In this document: positions 7,917 to 16,909 of the stretch, piece by piece
Position numbering within the stretch: position 1 is the first letter of the stretch
How the letters are laid out: each line of letters starts with the position of its first letter
Assembly (NCBI RefSeq): GCF_000427405.1
Contig: NZ_KE386491.1
Coordinates: 355,001 to 419,000 of the forward strand
DNA: 64,000 nucleotides
Direction of reading: 5' to 3'
From: Flectobacillus major DSM 103
GTDB lineage: Bacteria > Bacteroidota > Bacteroidia > Cytophagales > Spirosomataceae
Notes under the pieces: model-generated
What the model was told of the DNA's origin: nothing
What the model saw: only the letters and a program-made list of their open reading frames with translations
Databases searched by the model: none
Position numbers and translations under genes: made by a program

Positions 7917-8384
7917 TCAGTCTTTTTTATGAGCTATTTCTGCTGCTCTATGAATGGCCTTTCTTATTCTATAATATGTTCCACATCTACAAATATTAGT
8001 AATATATTCATCTATTTGTTGATTGGTTGGCTTAGGGTATTCCTGCAATAACTTTACGGTAGCCATCATAAATCCAGGTTGACAATAACCACATTGAGGT
8101 ACAATTTCTTCGAGCCATGCCTGTTGAACAGGATGAAGTTGCTCGGCCTCGCCAATACCTTCGATAGTTGTTATTTGCTTGTTTTGAACCAAATTGGCAG
8201 GATACGAGCATGAACGTACAGCTTCATTGTTGACAAGAACGGTACATGATCCACAAAGACCTTTCCCACAACCATATTTTGTACCTTTCAAATTCAGTAT
8301 ATCACGAATTATCCATAACAAAGGCATGCCTTCGGGAACTTCAATAGCTTGTTTTTTACGATTTAATTCAAACGTTAATTTCAT
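7917..8384 (-). CDS. iorA: 2Fe-2S subunit of the IorAB-type oxidoreductase
   Basis: A 155-residue protein with two iron-sulfur sites: the plant-ferredoxin type CGCGKGLCGSC...C near residues 38-58, and the helical C-terminal type CGYCQPGF ... CRCGTY near 98-136. It passes electrons from the molybdenum subunit encoded 3 bp downstream. Length and motif order are standard for IorA/CoxS-type subunits. A TACTTTTG box on the minus strand (8505-8512) could serve as its -7 element. Confidence 0.93.
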   Translation of the reverse strand: MKLTFELNRKKQAIEVPEGMPLLWIIRDILNLKGTKYGCGKGLCGSCTVLVNNEAVRSCSYPANLVQNKQITTIEGIGEAEQLHPVQQAWLEEIVPQCGYCQPGFMMATVKLLQEYPKPTNQQIDEYITNICRCGTYYRIRKAIHRAAEIAHKKD

Positions 8385-8617
8385 TAGATTAGCAGTTTGT
8401 AAGCTATAAATTCACTATTGTGATTTTGATAATAAATAGTAATGTTCTAATATAAGCAAAATATGTCACTTTATTGAGGAATAAATAGCAGGGGCTCAGG
8501 TAGGCAAAAGTAGTAATTTGTCTAAGCCCTACATTTGTTTAGATAAATATCTTGCACCAGAAACTAAAATCATAGAACTTCACGTTAAGAAAACAAACCA
8601 TTTAATCTTCCAAACAA

Positions 8618-9061
8618 ATGCTTAAATCAAAATTATTCGCACTGATATTGACGTTGTTGACTATCAACGCTTTTGCCAGTAAAAATCCCAACAAAAAAGA
8701 CGAAGGAACTACAGGTATTCAATTTTTTCATGGAACATTCAAGGAAGCTTTAGCCAAAGCTAAAAAAGAAAAGAAATTAGTATTGATGGATTGCTATACT
8801 ACTTGGTGTGGGCCATGTAAATATTTAAAAACCAAAGTGTTTACAGATAAAGCTTTAGGTGACTATATCAACCAAAAGTTTATTAGTATTGCTGTTGATT
8901 ATGAAAATGGTGAAGGCCCTGGGGTAGCTCAAATGTATCCAGTAGAAGGCTATCCAACTTTATATTTCTTGGATGGTGCTGGCAAAGTAAAGAAAACAAT
9001 TTTAGGTGTACCTCAAGGTGGAGCAAAAGAGATTTTACAAACAGCTCAGAAACTCAAATAA
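8618..9061 (+). CDS. Secreted thioredoxin-fold protein
   Basis: A 147-residue protein with an N-terminal signal peptide (about 1-20, ending near AFA) and a thioredoxin fold with the active site WCGPCK near 63-68. The motif YPVEGYPTLYF supplies the expected cis-proline region. It looks like a periplasmic thiol reductase or chaperone of the thioredoxin-like family common in Bacteroidota; the partner is unknown. It is transcribed alone, divergent from iorAB, and ends at a strong terminator. Confidence 0.88.
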   Translation: MLKSKLFALILTLLTINAFASKNPNKKDEGTTGIQFFHGTFKEALAKAKKEKKLVLMDCYTTWCGPCKYLKTKVFTDKALGDYINQKFISIAVDYENGEGPGVAQMYPVEGYPTLYFLDGAGKVKKTILGVPQGGAKEILQTAQKLK

Positions 9062-9065
9062 TACG

Positions 9066-9120
9066 TAATTAAGACAAAAAGCCCGTACATCTACGATGTA
9101 CGGGCTTTTTGTCTTAATTA
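9066..9120. terminator. Very long perfect bidirectional terminator
   Basis: 26 bp of perfect stem (9066-9091 with 9095-9120) and a 3-nt loop. It has A5 and T5 tracts and sits between the convergent thioredoxin and TerC genes. Confidence 0.92.
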
Positions 9121-9131
9121 TCAGTCAATAT

Positions 9132-9971
9132 TTAAGATGTTTGTTGTTCGTCGTCCAATAAACCTTCCTTTTTAGCCTGAGCTTTGTAGTCGTGAAGTTG
9201 TACAGGTTTTGCTTTATCGCTTTTCATATTCAAAAACTCAACCAACAACGAGAAGGCAATAGCGAAGTACAAATAGCCTTTTGGCACAGTTCCTATATGC
9301 GAATCGAAAATAGCAACCTCCGAGTTATGAGCACTTTCGGCAATCAACATAAAGCCAATCATAATCAAGAATGCCAAGCCCAACATTTGAATAGATGGGT
9401 GTTCGTTGACAAACTTACCCACTGGCCCTGAAAAGCCCATCATAATCAAAATAGAAAATATCACCGACATAATCATAACAGGCAAGTTATGCGTTAAACC
9501 AATTGCTGTCAAAATTGAGTCTATCGAGAATACAATATTGATTAACGCAATTTGCAAAACTACGGCTGTCAACTTATCGGCAGCACTTCCTTTAGGACGT
9601 TCTACGTGATCGTCTTGTGGGTCGCCTTCTAGCTTATGATGGATTTCGGAGGTAGCCTTATAAAGTAAGAACAGCCCCCCAATAAATAAAATCAAACTTT
9701 GACCCGAAATACCAGCTTTAAACCAGCCCCAGTCAATATGTACAAAAGGCTCTTGTAAAGAAATAATAAATGACAAGCCAAATAGTAATATTACACGAAA
9801 TAACATGGCTAGCAACAAACCAATATTACGAGCTTTGGCTTGGTCTTTCAATGCCAATTTGTTAGCGGCAATTGATATAAAGATAATGTTGTCAATTCCG
9901 AGTACAATTTCAAGGAATGTAAGGGTGATTAAACTAATAATAGCATCGGGGCTAAATAAGGCTTGTATCAT
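9132..9971 (-). CDS. TerC-family integral membrane protein
   Basis: A 279-residue polytopic protein. The signature LEIVLGIDNIIFISI near 19-33 and a second acidic helix segment (INIVFSIDSILTAIG) are the paired metal-binding helices of the TerC/Alx family, some of which export Mn2+. About seven membrane segments are visible. It is transcribed alone. A TAGATTTG box on the minus strand (10018-10025) is a possible -7 element. The cargo ion is not known from the sequence. Confidence 0.9.
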   Translation of the reverse strand: MIQALFSPDAIISLITLTFLEIVLGIDNIIFISIAANKLALKDQAKARNIGLLLAMLFRVILLFGLSFIISLQEPFVHIDWGWFKAGISGQSLILFIGGLFLLYKATSEIHHKLEGDPQDDHVERPKGSAADKLTAVVLQIALINIVFSIDSILTAIGLTHNLPVMIMSVIFSILIMMGFSGPVGKFVNEHPSIQMLGLAFLIMIGFMLIAESAHNSEVAIFDSHIGTVPKGYLYFAIAFSLLVEFLNMKSDKAKPVQLHDYKAQAKKEGLLDDEQQTS

Positions 9972-10323
9972 TTTTAGACTTTGGTTTAAGAAATATTAAA
10001 TGTCTTTAAGATTTCTACAAATCTATTGGGTTTTGGGAATAAAAAAAATGTTCTTTTCCATAGAAGGTAACTTTTGATTACAAACTCTAGGTATTAAATG
10101 TCAGTTGGTAAATACATTTTCTAAAAATATCTGAGAATCCTAAAATATTATTTAGGTATTTGTTATTAAAAAATAAGCTTTGAGTATAAAAAAGCCCTCT
10201 GTGTGTGTTAAATCAATAATTAATCCTAAAAAAAAAATTATTTTTTTTAGGATTTAACTTACTGATAACAAAATAATTAAAGACTATTTGATGTTTTTTG
10301 TTATTTTTTTTTGCTAGAAAAGC
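9972..10323. other. AT-rich intergenic region with a strong hairpin
   Basis: No gene is visible. AATCCTAAAAAAAA (10222-10235) can pair with TTTTTTTTAGGATT (10241-10254). An alternative pair is GTTAAATC (10207-10214) with GATTTAAC (10251-10258). It may be a terminator-like or protein-binding structure; nothing more can be supported. Confidence 0.4.
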
Positions 10324-10354
10324 TTGCAAGTTAAAATTAAAGGGTGTAATTTTG
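10324..10354 (+). promoter_or_regulatory. Promoter of the tRNA-Val pair
   Basis: TTG (10324-10326), 20 nt, then TAATTTTG (10347-10354), matching the Bacteroidota TTG-N20-TAnnTTTG pattern, about 38 nt upstream of the first tRNA. Confidence 0.75.
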
Positions 10355-10392
10355 CACCACGTTAAACGAAACGGAAATAACAAAAACAAATT

Positions 10393-10470
10393 GGTTTCAT
10401 AGCTCAGCTGGTTCAGAGCACCTGCCTTACAAGCAGGGGGTCCTAGGTTCGAATCCTAGTGGGACCACCA
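10393..10470 (+). tRNA. tRNA-Val (anticodon TAC), copy 1
   Basis: Acceptor GGTTTCA pairs with TGGGACC. The anticodon loop CTTACAA gives TAC, reading GTA. The T arm is CTAGG-TTCGAAT-CCTAG and CCA is encoded. 78 nt. Confidence 0.97.
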
Positions 10471-10486
10471 ATTTTATTGACACAAT

Positions 10487-10564
10487 GGTTTCATAGCTCA
10501 GCTGGTTCAGAGCACCTGCCTTACAAGCAGGGGGTCCTAGGTTCGAATCCTAGTGGGACCACCA
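10487..10564 (+). tRNA. tRNA-Val (anticodon TAC), copy 2
   Basis: Identical to copy 1, 16 nt downstream of it. Both share the promoter at 10324 and the hairpin after 10564. Confidence 0.97.
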
Positions 10565-10597
10565 AAAGCCCTCTTACGAAAGTTTGATGGCTTTTTT
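10564..10597 (+). terminator. Terminator of the tRNA-Val pair
   Basis: AAAAGCC (10564-10570) pairs with GGCTTTT (10589-10595), followed by further T residues. Confidence 0.7.
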
Positions 10598-11077
10598 GTT
10601 TTTGCATTTTTCCTAGTTGGCTTTTCTGCACAGCCAAGTATTTAACATAAAAAACTCATATTAATTTGGTGTTCTTTTGAATAATAGTACAAAACCAGTT
10701 TGATTTTTATGAGCCTGTTTAAGTGTATTTCAAGTTAGTATCATTGAATAAGTTAGAAATACCAGAAATACTTCTTGAACTCATGATTTTAAAAATAAAA
10801 GGAATCACTAAACTCTTTTAAAGCTTAGTATTTATAATAATTAATTGCCTATTAGTTGGCGAAATATAAAAACGCCTTAGAATGTCCCATTTGAAGGCCT
10901 TCGATACTTTCCTGTCAATGTACTTTTATGTCCTCTCAATCGCCTTAAAAGCTTTTAAACGAGCTATTTTGAGGGCTATTCCTTATTAAAGCCATATCTT
11001 TCCTCAATCCTCAATACCAGTATAATGGTTTTCTTCGTAATTTTGCTATATTCTTTTGTTTACCATATATCAATTCA
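10598..11077. other. Intergenic region without a visible gene
   Basis: About 480 bp of AT-rich DNA before the Nudix-type regulator. No open frame, tRNA or strong hairpin was found. It probably holds that gene's control region. Confidence 0.5.
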
Positions 11078-11827
11078 ATGAATAATAATCCTTACGAATT
11101 AAATCCCCAAGTACAAGACCAAGATTATATTCAACAATTATCAGTAGATTGTGTCATTTTTGGCTTTCACCAAAATCAACTCAAAGTATTAGTATCACGA
11201 TTTAAGAATACTGATTTGTGGGGACTTTTGGGAGGGTATGTTAGGCAACAAGAGAATATCGATGATGCCGCCAAACGGATTTTATATGATACTACACGAC
11301 TTGAAGGGATTTATTTAGAACAATATCATACTTTTGGAGAATACGACCGTACCAGTAATGAGCAACTTCAGCTTATTCTGCAAAAAAATCAAATATCCAT
11401 CGAAGATTCTCATTGGATGTTGCGTCGTTTTGTTTCTATTGGGTATTATGCTCTCGTTGATTTTTCGCAGGTACAGCCTAGTCCTGGGTTTTTGTGTGAT
11501 ATCTGCGAGTGGTATGACCTACAACAGCTTCCTACGTTGGTACTAGACCATGAAATAATGATTCGGAAAGCTTTGGCATGTCTGCAAGGTGGTTTAGATC
11601 AAAAACTTGTTGGTTTTAGCTTATTACCCGAAACATTTACGATGGCCGAACTCAAAATCCTTTATGAAACTATATTGGCGAAGAAAATCAGAATGAATAA
11701 TTTTCAGCGGAAAATATTAGATCTCAATATTCTTGAACGCATAGAAAAAAAATATACAGGTGCTGCCCATAAAGCTCCATATCTATATCGTATCGCTCAA
11801 AGAGATAAAATTATTGATAGTGTTTAG
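11078..11827 (+). CDS. NrtR-like regulator: Nudix fold plus winged helix
   Basis: A 249-residue protein. Residues about 15-150 form a Nudix domain; about 165-245 form a winged-helix DNA-binding domain (MAELKILYETIL ... MNNFQRKILDLNILE). The Nudix box begins GGYVRQQENIDDAAKR, but the catalytic REUxEExGU part is degraded (RILYDTTRL), so it probably binds a sugar or nucleotide ligand instead of hydrolysing one. Members of this group control NAD or sugar catabolism genes; the target is not evident from neighbours. It is a single gene. Confidence 0.85.
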   Translation: MNNNPYELNPQVQDQDYIQQLSVDCVIFGFHQNQLKVLVSRFKNTDLWGLLGGYVRQQENIDDAAKRILYDTTRLEGIYLEQYHTFGEYDRTSNEQLQLILQKNQISIEDSHWMLRRFVSIGYYALVDFSQVQPSPGFLCDICEWYDLQQLPTLVLDHEIMIRKALACLQGGLDQKLVGFSLLPETFTMAELKILYETILAKKIRMNNFQRKILDLNILERIEKKYTGAAHKAPYLYRIAQRDKIIDSV

Positions 11828-11861
11828 GGTAAAACAACTTGATAGAATTTGGATAGTCTAT

Positions 11862-12668
11862 TTATGGTTTCTCTAAAAAACGTTCAATGTTTATTTTTTT
11901 ACCATCCCAAACAGCATAATGATAACTCGTTTCTTCGTTGTCATAGCACCATTCCCCCAAATTAATATACCTACTTTGAGTACCTACCTCCAAGTCTAAC
12001 AAAAGGTGTCTATGCCCAAAAATATAAAAATCATGGTGTTTTTTAGCCTCTTCTGCTATTGCATGGTTGAGCAACCACTCGCTATTACCTTTAAATACCA
12101 ATTCTCGTTTGATTCTTTCAGGGTCTTTTCGGCTTCCCGACCACCAATGTGCCAAGGTAATACCAATGTGTGGGTGTAACCAACTAAAAGCCCATTGGCA
12201 TAGCTTATTTTCAAAGACTTTCTTCAGTACTTTATAGCCATTATCGCCAGGGCCCAATCCATCGCCGTGAGCAATATATAATTGCATGGGTAATGTTTTT
12301 TCGGGGTAATAAATAGCGTACTCTTGTGGGTCTCGGTATACCTTTATGCCCATTTCTTTGGTGAAATAGTCAAAAATCCAGATGTCGTGATTGCCTGTAA
12401 ATAAAATAATTTCGATGCCATTATCAGATAGTTCGGCTAGTTTGCCCTGAAGTCTAATAAAACCTTTAGGAATTACATTTTTGTATTCAAACCAAAAATC
12501 AAATATATCACCAACCAAAAAAATAACTTGTGCATCATTTTGGATGCTATCAAGCCAGCGAACCATTTTACGTTCTCTTATCAAACTTTCTTCATGAGAG
12601 GGGTATCCAAGGTGAAAATCGGAGGCAAAATATATTTTTTTATGGGGTTGGAGTTGAATCTGAATCAT
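11862..12668 (-). CDS. lpxH: UDP-2,3-diacylglucosamine pyrophosphatase-like phosphoesterase
   Basis: A 268-residue calcineurin-like phosphoesterase. Metal-binding motifs appear in order: SDFHLG near 16-21, GDIFDFWFEYK near 52-62, GNHDIW near 91-96, AHGDGLGPGD near 133-142 and FGHRH near 217-221. The extended motifs DFWFEYK and GDGLGPGDNGYK fit LpxH, which hydrolyses UDP-2,3-diacylglucosamine to lipid X in lipid A synthesis at the inner membrane. It is a lone gene downstream of ftsH and separated from it by a terminator. Confidence 0.85.
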   Translation of the reverse strand: MIQIQLQPHKKIYFASDFHLGYPSHEESLIRERKMVRWLDSIQNDAQVIFLVGDIFDFWFEYKNVIPKGFIRLQGKLAELSDNGIEIILFTGNHDIWIFDYFTKEMGIKVYRDPQEYAIYYPEKTLPMQLYIAHGDGLGPGDNGYKVLKKVFENKLCQWAFSWLHPHIGITLAHWWSGSRKDPERIKRELVFKGNSEWLLNHAIAEEAKKHHDFYIFGHRHLLLDLEVGTQSRYINLGEWCYDNEETSYHYAVWDGKKINIERFLEKP

Positions 12669-12767
12669 TCTATGAATTGTAAAACAGCGATGAAATGATA
12701 TGTTTATGAGTTTGGGTTAAAGCACGAAGATAAAAGAAAAGTAGCTAAATTATGACAAAGCACTTAC

Positions 12768-12807
12768 AAAAAAAGCCCTTCATCTTGTTAGATAAAGGGC
12801 TTTTTTT
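12768..12807 (-). terminator. Terminator of ftsH
   Basis: AAAAAAAGCCCTT (12768-12780) pairs with AAGGGCTTTTTTT (12795-12807). On the minus strand it follows the ftsH stop and ends in a T run. Confidence 0.88.
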
Positions 12808-12821
12808 GTACAGATAAGCTA

Positions 12822-14900
12822 CTATTTAGATGCTTCAGGTGTTTCGGTTTCTACCGATTCAGCTTGAGACTCTTCATTAGCTTTTTGTTCTTTTTCAAGT
12901 TCTAGTGCTTTTTCTTTTTCCTCTTCACCTTTGATAAACTCTTGGTAAGTAGTCAATTGAGCAAAAGGACGCTCACCTACCAATCTTTCTAAGTCACTTT
13001 GGAATAACACTTCTTTTTTCAAAAGCTCTTGAGCCAAGATTTCTAACTTATCACGTTTTTCTGTTAATAAATCTTTGGTACGTTGATAAGCATTTTGAAT
13101 AATTGCTCTTACTTCTTCATCAATCTCACGTGCTGTTGTTTCAGAATAAGGCTTATTAAAGTTATACTCCGAACCTTTTGAATCATAATAAGAGATATTA
13201 CCTAATTTTTCGTTCATACCATAGATTGTTACCATGCTATATGCCAATTTGGTAATTCTTTCTAAGTCGTTTTGAGCACCAGTCGAAATTTTACCAAAAA
13301 TAATGTCTTCAGCCGCACGACCACCCAAGGTAACACACATTTCGTCTATTAACTGTTCGGTACGGTACAAGAATTGTTCTTTCGGCAAATATTGAGCATA
13401 ACCCAAAGCCGCAATACCACGAGGAACAATGGTTACTTTTACCAACGGATTGGCGTGTTCTAAGAACCATCCTGCAATAGCGTGACCTGCTTCGTGATAA
13501 GCAACAATTTTCTTTTCTTCAGGCGAAATCAATTTATTTTTCTTTTCCAAACCACCGATTACTCTGTCCATCGCTTCTTGAAAATCTTTCATATCAACCG
13601 CAGTTTTTCCACGACGAGCTGCAATCAAAGCTGCTTCGTTACAAACGTTGGCAATTTCAGCTCCAGCAAATCCTGGCGTTTGAGCCGAAAGTTCTTTCGG
13701 GTCAACATCCGAAGACAACTTCAAAGGTTTTAAGTGTACTTTGAAAATTGCTTCACGGCCAACAATATCGGGCTTGTCTACCGAAATCTGACGGTCAAAA
13801 CGACCTGGACGTAGCAACGCTGAGTCTAGTACATCTGGGCGGTTGGTGGCAGCCATGATAATAATACCAGAGTCGGTAGCAAAACCATCCATTTCAACCA
13901 ACAACGAGTTCAAGGTATTTTCACGCTCATCGTTTGCCCCAGGCATAGCACCTCGGCCACGCGAGCGACCTACTGCATCAATCTCATCAATAAAGATAAT
14001 ACAAGGTGCTTTTTCTTTGGCTTGTTTAAACAAGTCACGAACACGAGCAGCACCTACACCAACAAACATTTCAACAAAGTCTGAGCCAGACAACGAGAAG
14101 AACGGTACACCCGCTTCGCCTGCAACAGCTTTGGCCAATAAGGTTTTACCTGTACCCGGAGGGCCTACTAATAATGCACCTTTTGGAATTTTACCTCCCA
14201 AATCAGTAAATTTCTTAGGATTCTTCAAAAACTCTACAATTTCTTGTATTTCCTCTTTGGCCTCGTCTAAGCCAGCAACATCGTTGAAGGTAATTTTCAC
14301 TTTTGCTTCGCCATCGAACAAAGTAGCACGAGAGCGGCCAATATTGAAAATTTGTCCTCCAGGACCACCAGCACCCCCCATTCTAAAGAACATGAAGTAA
14401 ATACCAACAAACATCAAAATTAACAATCCGGGTCCCATCAAGAAATCAAAAATCCCCGTTCGTTCGTCAGAGGTTGCATGAATTCTTTGTTCGCGAGGAA
14501 TATCCTTTTGTAAGTCATTCAGTTCTGTTTCAAAAGAGAAAGCCGAATTGATAGGAAGCTCAAAATGAGGGCCTGTACCTTGTGTCATTACCGAACCTTG
14601 TTGGTCATTGAGCTCGGCTTTATATTTGGGTAATGCTTCTTTTTTAAGCGTAATCTCTACAATATCTTTGTTTTTGATTATGGTTAATTTTGAAATTTCA
14701 TGATTCAAAACCATTTGTTCAAATTGCAGAGGCTCTATGCTTTTAAGCACACGAGTTTTACTGAGAAAGTAAATGCTAACCAAAGCAATAATTAAAGCAA
14801 CTACTAACCATCCTTGGAATCCACCGCTAGGTACGTTGGGGCGACGAGATTGTTTCGGGAAGTCCTGCTGTCTGTTATCTCCGCTATTATTTTCTGCCAT
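12822..14900 (-). CDS. ftsH: ATP-dependent zinc metalloprotease FtsH
   Basis: A 692-residue membrane protease that degrades unfolded membrane proteins and regulators. Two N-terminal membrane segments lie near 28-46 and 152-172, flanking a periplasmic domain. The AAA domain has GPPGTGKT near 243-250 and FIDEID near 302-307. The protease domain has the zinc motif HEAGH near 464-468. The C-terminal tail is rich in Glu and Lys. It lies downstream of rsfS on the same strand, a conserved pairing in Bacteroidota. Confidence 0.98.
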   Translation of the reverse strand: MAENNSGDNRQQDFPKQSRRPNVPSGGFQGWLVVALIIALVSIYFLSKTRVLKSIEPLQFEQMVLNHEISKLTIIKNKDIVEITLKKEALPKYKAELNDQQGSVMTQGTGPHFELPINSAFSFETELNDLQKDIPREQRIHATSDERTGIFDFLMGPGLLILMFVGIYFMFFRMGGAGGPGGQIFNIGRSRATLFDGEAKVKITFNDVAGLDEAKEEIQEIVEFLKNPKKFTDLGGKIPKGALLVGPPGTGKTLLAKAVAGEAGVPFFSLSGSDFVEMFVGVGAARVRDLFKQAKEKAPCIIFIDEIDAVGRSRGRGAMPGANDERENTLNSLLVEMDGFATDSGIIIMAATNRPDVLDSALLRPGRFDRQISVDKPDIVGREAIFKVHLKPLKLSSDVDPKELSAQTPGFAGAEIANVCNEAALIAARRGKTAVDMKDFQEAMDRVIGGLEKKNKLISPEEKKIVAYHEAGHAIAGWFLEHANPLVKVTIVPRGIAALGYAQYLPKEQFLYRTEQLIDEMCVTLGGRAAEDIIFGKISTGAQNDLERITKLAYSMVTIYGMNEKLGNISYYDSKGSEYNFNKPYSETTAREIDEEVRAIIQNAYQRTKDLLTEKRDKLEILAQELLKKEVLFQSDLERLVGERPFAQLTTYQEFIKGEEEKEKALELEKEQKANEESQAESVETETPEASK

Positions 14901-15129
14901 TGTTTTTAAAATTACACTTTAAATTCATAATGCTGGTTCTGGATTCTGATACTTTAGATGTAGCCTACCTTACTTTACTTTTAAAGTTATATAAACAGGT
15001 TTGGTTTCATCGAAAATCCAGAATTTTACCACTCTTAACTAAACAACATCTTGTAAACGTACTTTGTTTCTAAACAGATATATTCGTGAAAAGTGGTAAA
15101 TTGATTTTATAAGAGGTTTAAACTGGTGC

Positions 15130-15516
15130 CTAAGCGGCATCTTCGTCAATATAAGTAAAATCTGCATCGCCCCATAATTCTTCAAGTTTATAGAATTCTC
15201 TTCTATCTTTTTTGAATACGTGTACGATTACGTCATAATAATCCAATAAAATCCATTCACGATTGGTTTTACCTTCTACGCTTTTTGGATTGGTATGCGT
15301 TGCTTCCCATACTTCTTTATCTACCGAATCTGCAATGGCATCAATTTGTGTGTCGGATGTACCTGCACACACCACAAAAAAGTCGGCAAAGGCATTTTTT
15401 ACTCCTCTCAAATCCATCACTACAATGTCTAATGCTTTTCTTTCTTGCATTCCTTTTACTACTAAACGACTAAGTTCTTCTGAACTTATTTCTTTTTCTG
15501 CTTTAATCTCTACCAT
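15130..15516 (-). CDS. rsfS: Ribosomal silencing factor RsfS
   Basis: A 128-residue RsfS/Iojap protein. It binds ribosomal protein uL14 and blocks 30S-50S joining in starvation. Recognisable motifs include DIVVMDLRG near 31-39, FADFFVVCAGTSDTQ near 44-58 and EWILLDYYDVIVHVF near 87-101, matching the family. It is divergent from the biotin ligase gene and upstream of ftsH with a 229-bp gap. Confidence 0.96.
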   Translation of the reverse strand: MVEIKAEKEISSEELSRLVVKGMQERKALDIVVMDLRGVKNAFADFFVVCAGTSDTQIDAIADSVDKEVWEATHTNPKSVEGKTNREWILLDYYDVIVHVFKKDRREFYKLEELWGDADFTYIDEDAA

Positions 15517-15533
15517 GCTAAATTCTTTATATA

Positions 15534-15566
15534 TTGTTCTCTTGTGGACTGAGCCTAGTATATTTG
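15534..15566 (+). promoter_or_regulatory. Promoter of the biotin ligase gene
   Basis: TTG (15534-15536), 22 nt, then TATATTTG (15559-15566), the Bacteroidota pattern, 77 nt before the start. Confidence 0.6.
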
Positions 15567-15642
15567 TACAACTTTTTTGTTGATAACCGATACGCTAGTG
15601 CCGTATATCTTCTATTTAGAAACCTAAAATTACAAAATAACC

Positions 15643-16407
15643 TTGTACAAAATTCAACCCAATACTTTATTTACTGGCAAAATTATTAAATATCTGCCAA
15701 CTTGTCATTCTACTAACGACATTGCGGCTGAAATGATTCAATCTCAGGATGTTTTTGAGGGTACTATTGTGATTACCGACCATCAAACTGCTGGAAGAGG
15801 ACAAAGAGGCAATACTTGGGAAGCCTCCAGTGCACAGAATTTGACTTTATCGATTATCTTAAAACCATCTTTTCTAAAAGCTAGCGAGCAATTTAAACTC
15901 AATGTAGCGATTTCTTTAGGTGTTTACGATTTTTTGAGTGAGTTTATCGATGAAGGTTTAAAAATTAAATGGTCGAATGATATTTATCATGAAAATAAAA
16001 AATTAGGGGGTATCCTTATCGAAAATACTTTACAGGGGTATCAAATCGGCTATTCTGTTGTAGGTATTGGTCTTAATATCAATCAATTACAGTTTACTGT
16101 TCCTACGGCTTCTTCTCTAAGAAAAGTAACGGAATCGCCTATTCCTTATGATTTGGACGCGGTGCTGGGAAAGTTGCTTGAGCAAATTGAAAAATATTAT
16201 CTCCAAATTAAACAGGGCTATTACGAAACCCTCAAAATAAAATATTTGCACGTGCTGTTTCGCTACCAAGAATGGCACTATTTCAGAAAAGATGGTCAAT
16301 TATTTTCTGGCCAAATTATTGGTATCGATGAAACAGGCAGGCTCGCTATAGAATCGGAAGATATGGTACATTATTTTGGTTTTAAGGAAGTCGAATTTGT
16401 AATTTAA
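15643..16407 (+). CDS. birA: Biotin--[acetyl-CoA-carboxylase] ligase, catalytic domain only
   Basis: A 254-residue monofunctional biotin protein ligase, lacking the N-terminal DNA-binding domain of E. coli BirA. The biotin/ATP loop GRGQRGNTW lies near 47-55, the KWSNDI motif near 108-113 and GGILIE near 121-126, with the C-terminal SH3-like domain after about 200. It attaches biotin to carboxyl carrier protein. The start is a TTG at 15643, chosen because the conserved core begins at once (STND). An upstream promoter box supports the position. Confidence 0.92.
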   Translation: MYKIQPNTLFTGKIIKYLPTCHSTNDIAAEMIQSQDVFEGTIVITDHQTAGRGQRGNTWEASSAQNLTLSIILKPSFLKASEQFKLNVAISLGVYDFLSEFIDEGLKIKWSNDIYHENKKLGGILIENTLQGYQIGYSVVGIGLNINQLQFTVPTASSLRKVTESPIPYDLDAVLGKLLEQIEKYYLQIKQGYYETLKIKYLHVLFRYQEWHYFRKDGQLFSGQIIGIDETGRLAIESEDMVHYFGFKEVEFVI

Positions 16408-16412
16408 TAAAG

Positions 16413-16517
16413 TTATCTTCTTGGCGAAAATGAATCAAAACTCTGGAAAAATACATAACCAATAAGACAAGTCAAAAGACCTATCAGAATAATACGTACT
16501 ACTGCTTGACTTTTCAT
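16413..16517 (-). CDS. Small single-span membrane peptide, 34 residues
   Basis: Too short for usual gene lists. The ATG at 16517 opens a 34-residue frame ending in TAA at 16413, five bases after the birA stop and convergent with it. The peptide has a basic N-terminus (MKSQAVVR), one hydrophobic span of about 17 residues (IILIGLLTCLIGYVFF) and a short polar tail ending SPRR. That is the layout of bacterial small membrane proteins. No function is known; it could be chance, since no clear promoter was seen. Confidence 0.45.
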   Translation of the reverse strand: MKSQAVVRIILIGLLTCLIGYVFFQSFDSFSPRR

Positions 16518-16909
16518 TGGTTATGCTGGGGTTAAGTTGATGACCTGATATTTGTAATATTCTTTGAATTCTATGGTTCGATTGTTGAGAATGAGTAATT
16601 ACATATTGTTTTTTTTTTTGTTTAATAATTGGAAGTTAATGAATATTTTTTGATTTAACTAATAGATAATCAGTATGGTTTTGGGTTTGTTGTAAGTGGG
16701 GTAAATGAATACTGGAGTAGTTCTTATTAGATAAATATGGTGCTTAAGCCGATTGCTAGTTGTGCTATCTTCTTTTTGTTTTTATCCAATATCTCTTAGC
16801 TTATTCAAATGGTCTAGTAATCAGTAAATTATTCAAATAAATATAATTAAAATCTATTTTTATATTTATCTTGTTTGAAAAAAACTACTGACTCGATACT
16901 ATTTTTGCT
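16518..16909. other. Intergenic region without a visible gene
   Basis: About 390 bp of AT-rich DNA upstream of the acyl-CoA ligase gene and the 34-residue frame. No further coding or structural signal was seen. Confidence 0.5.
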
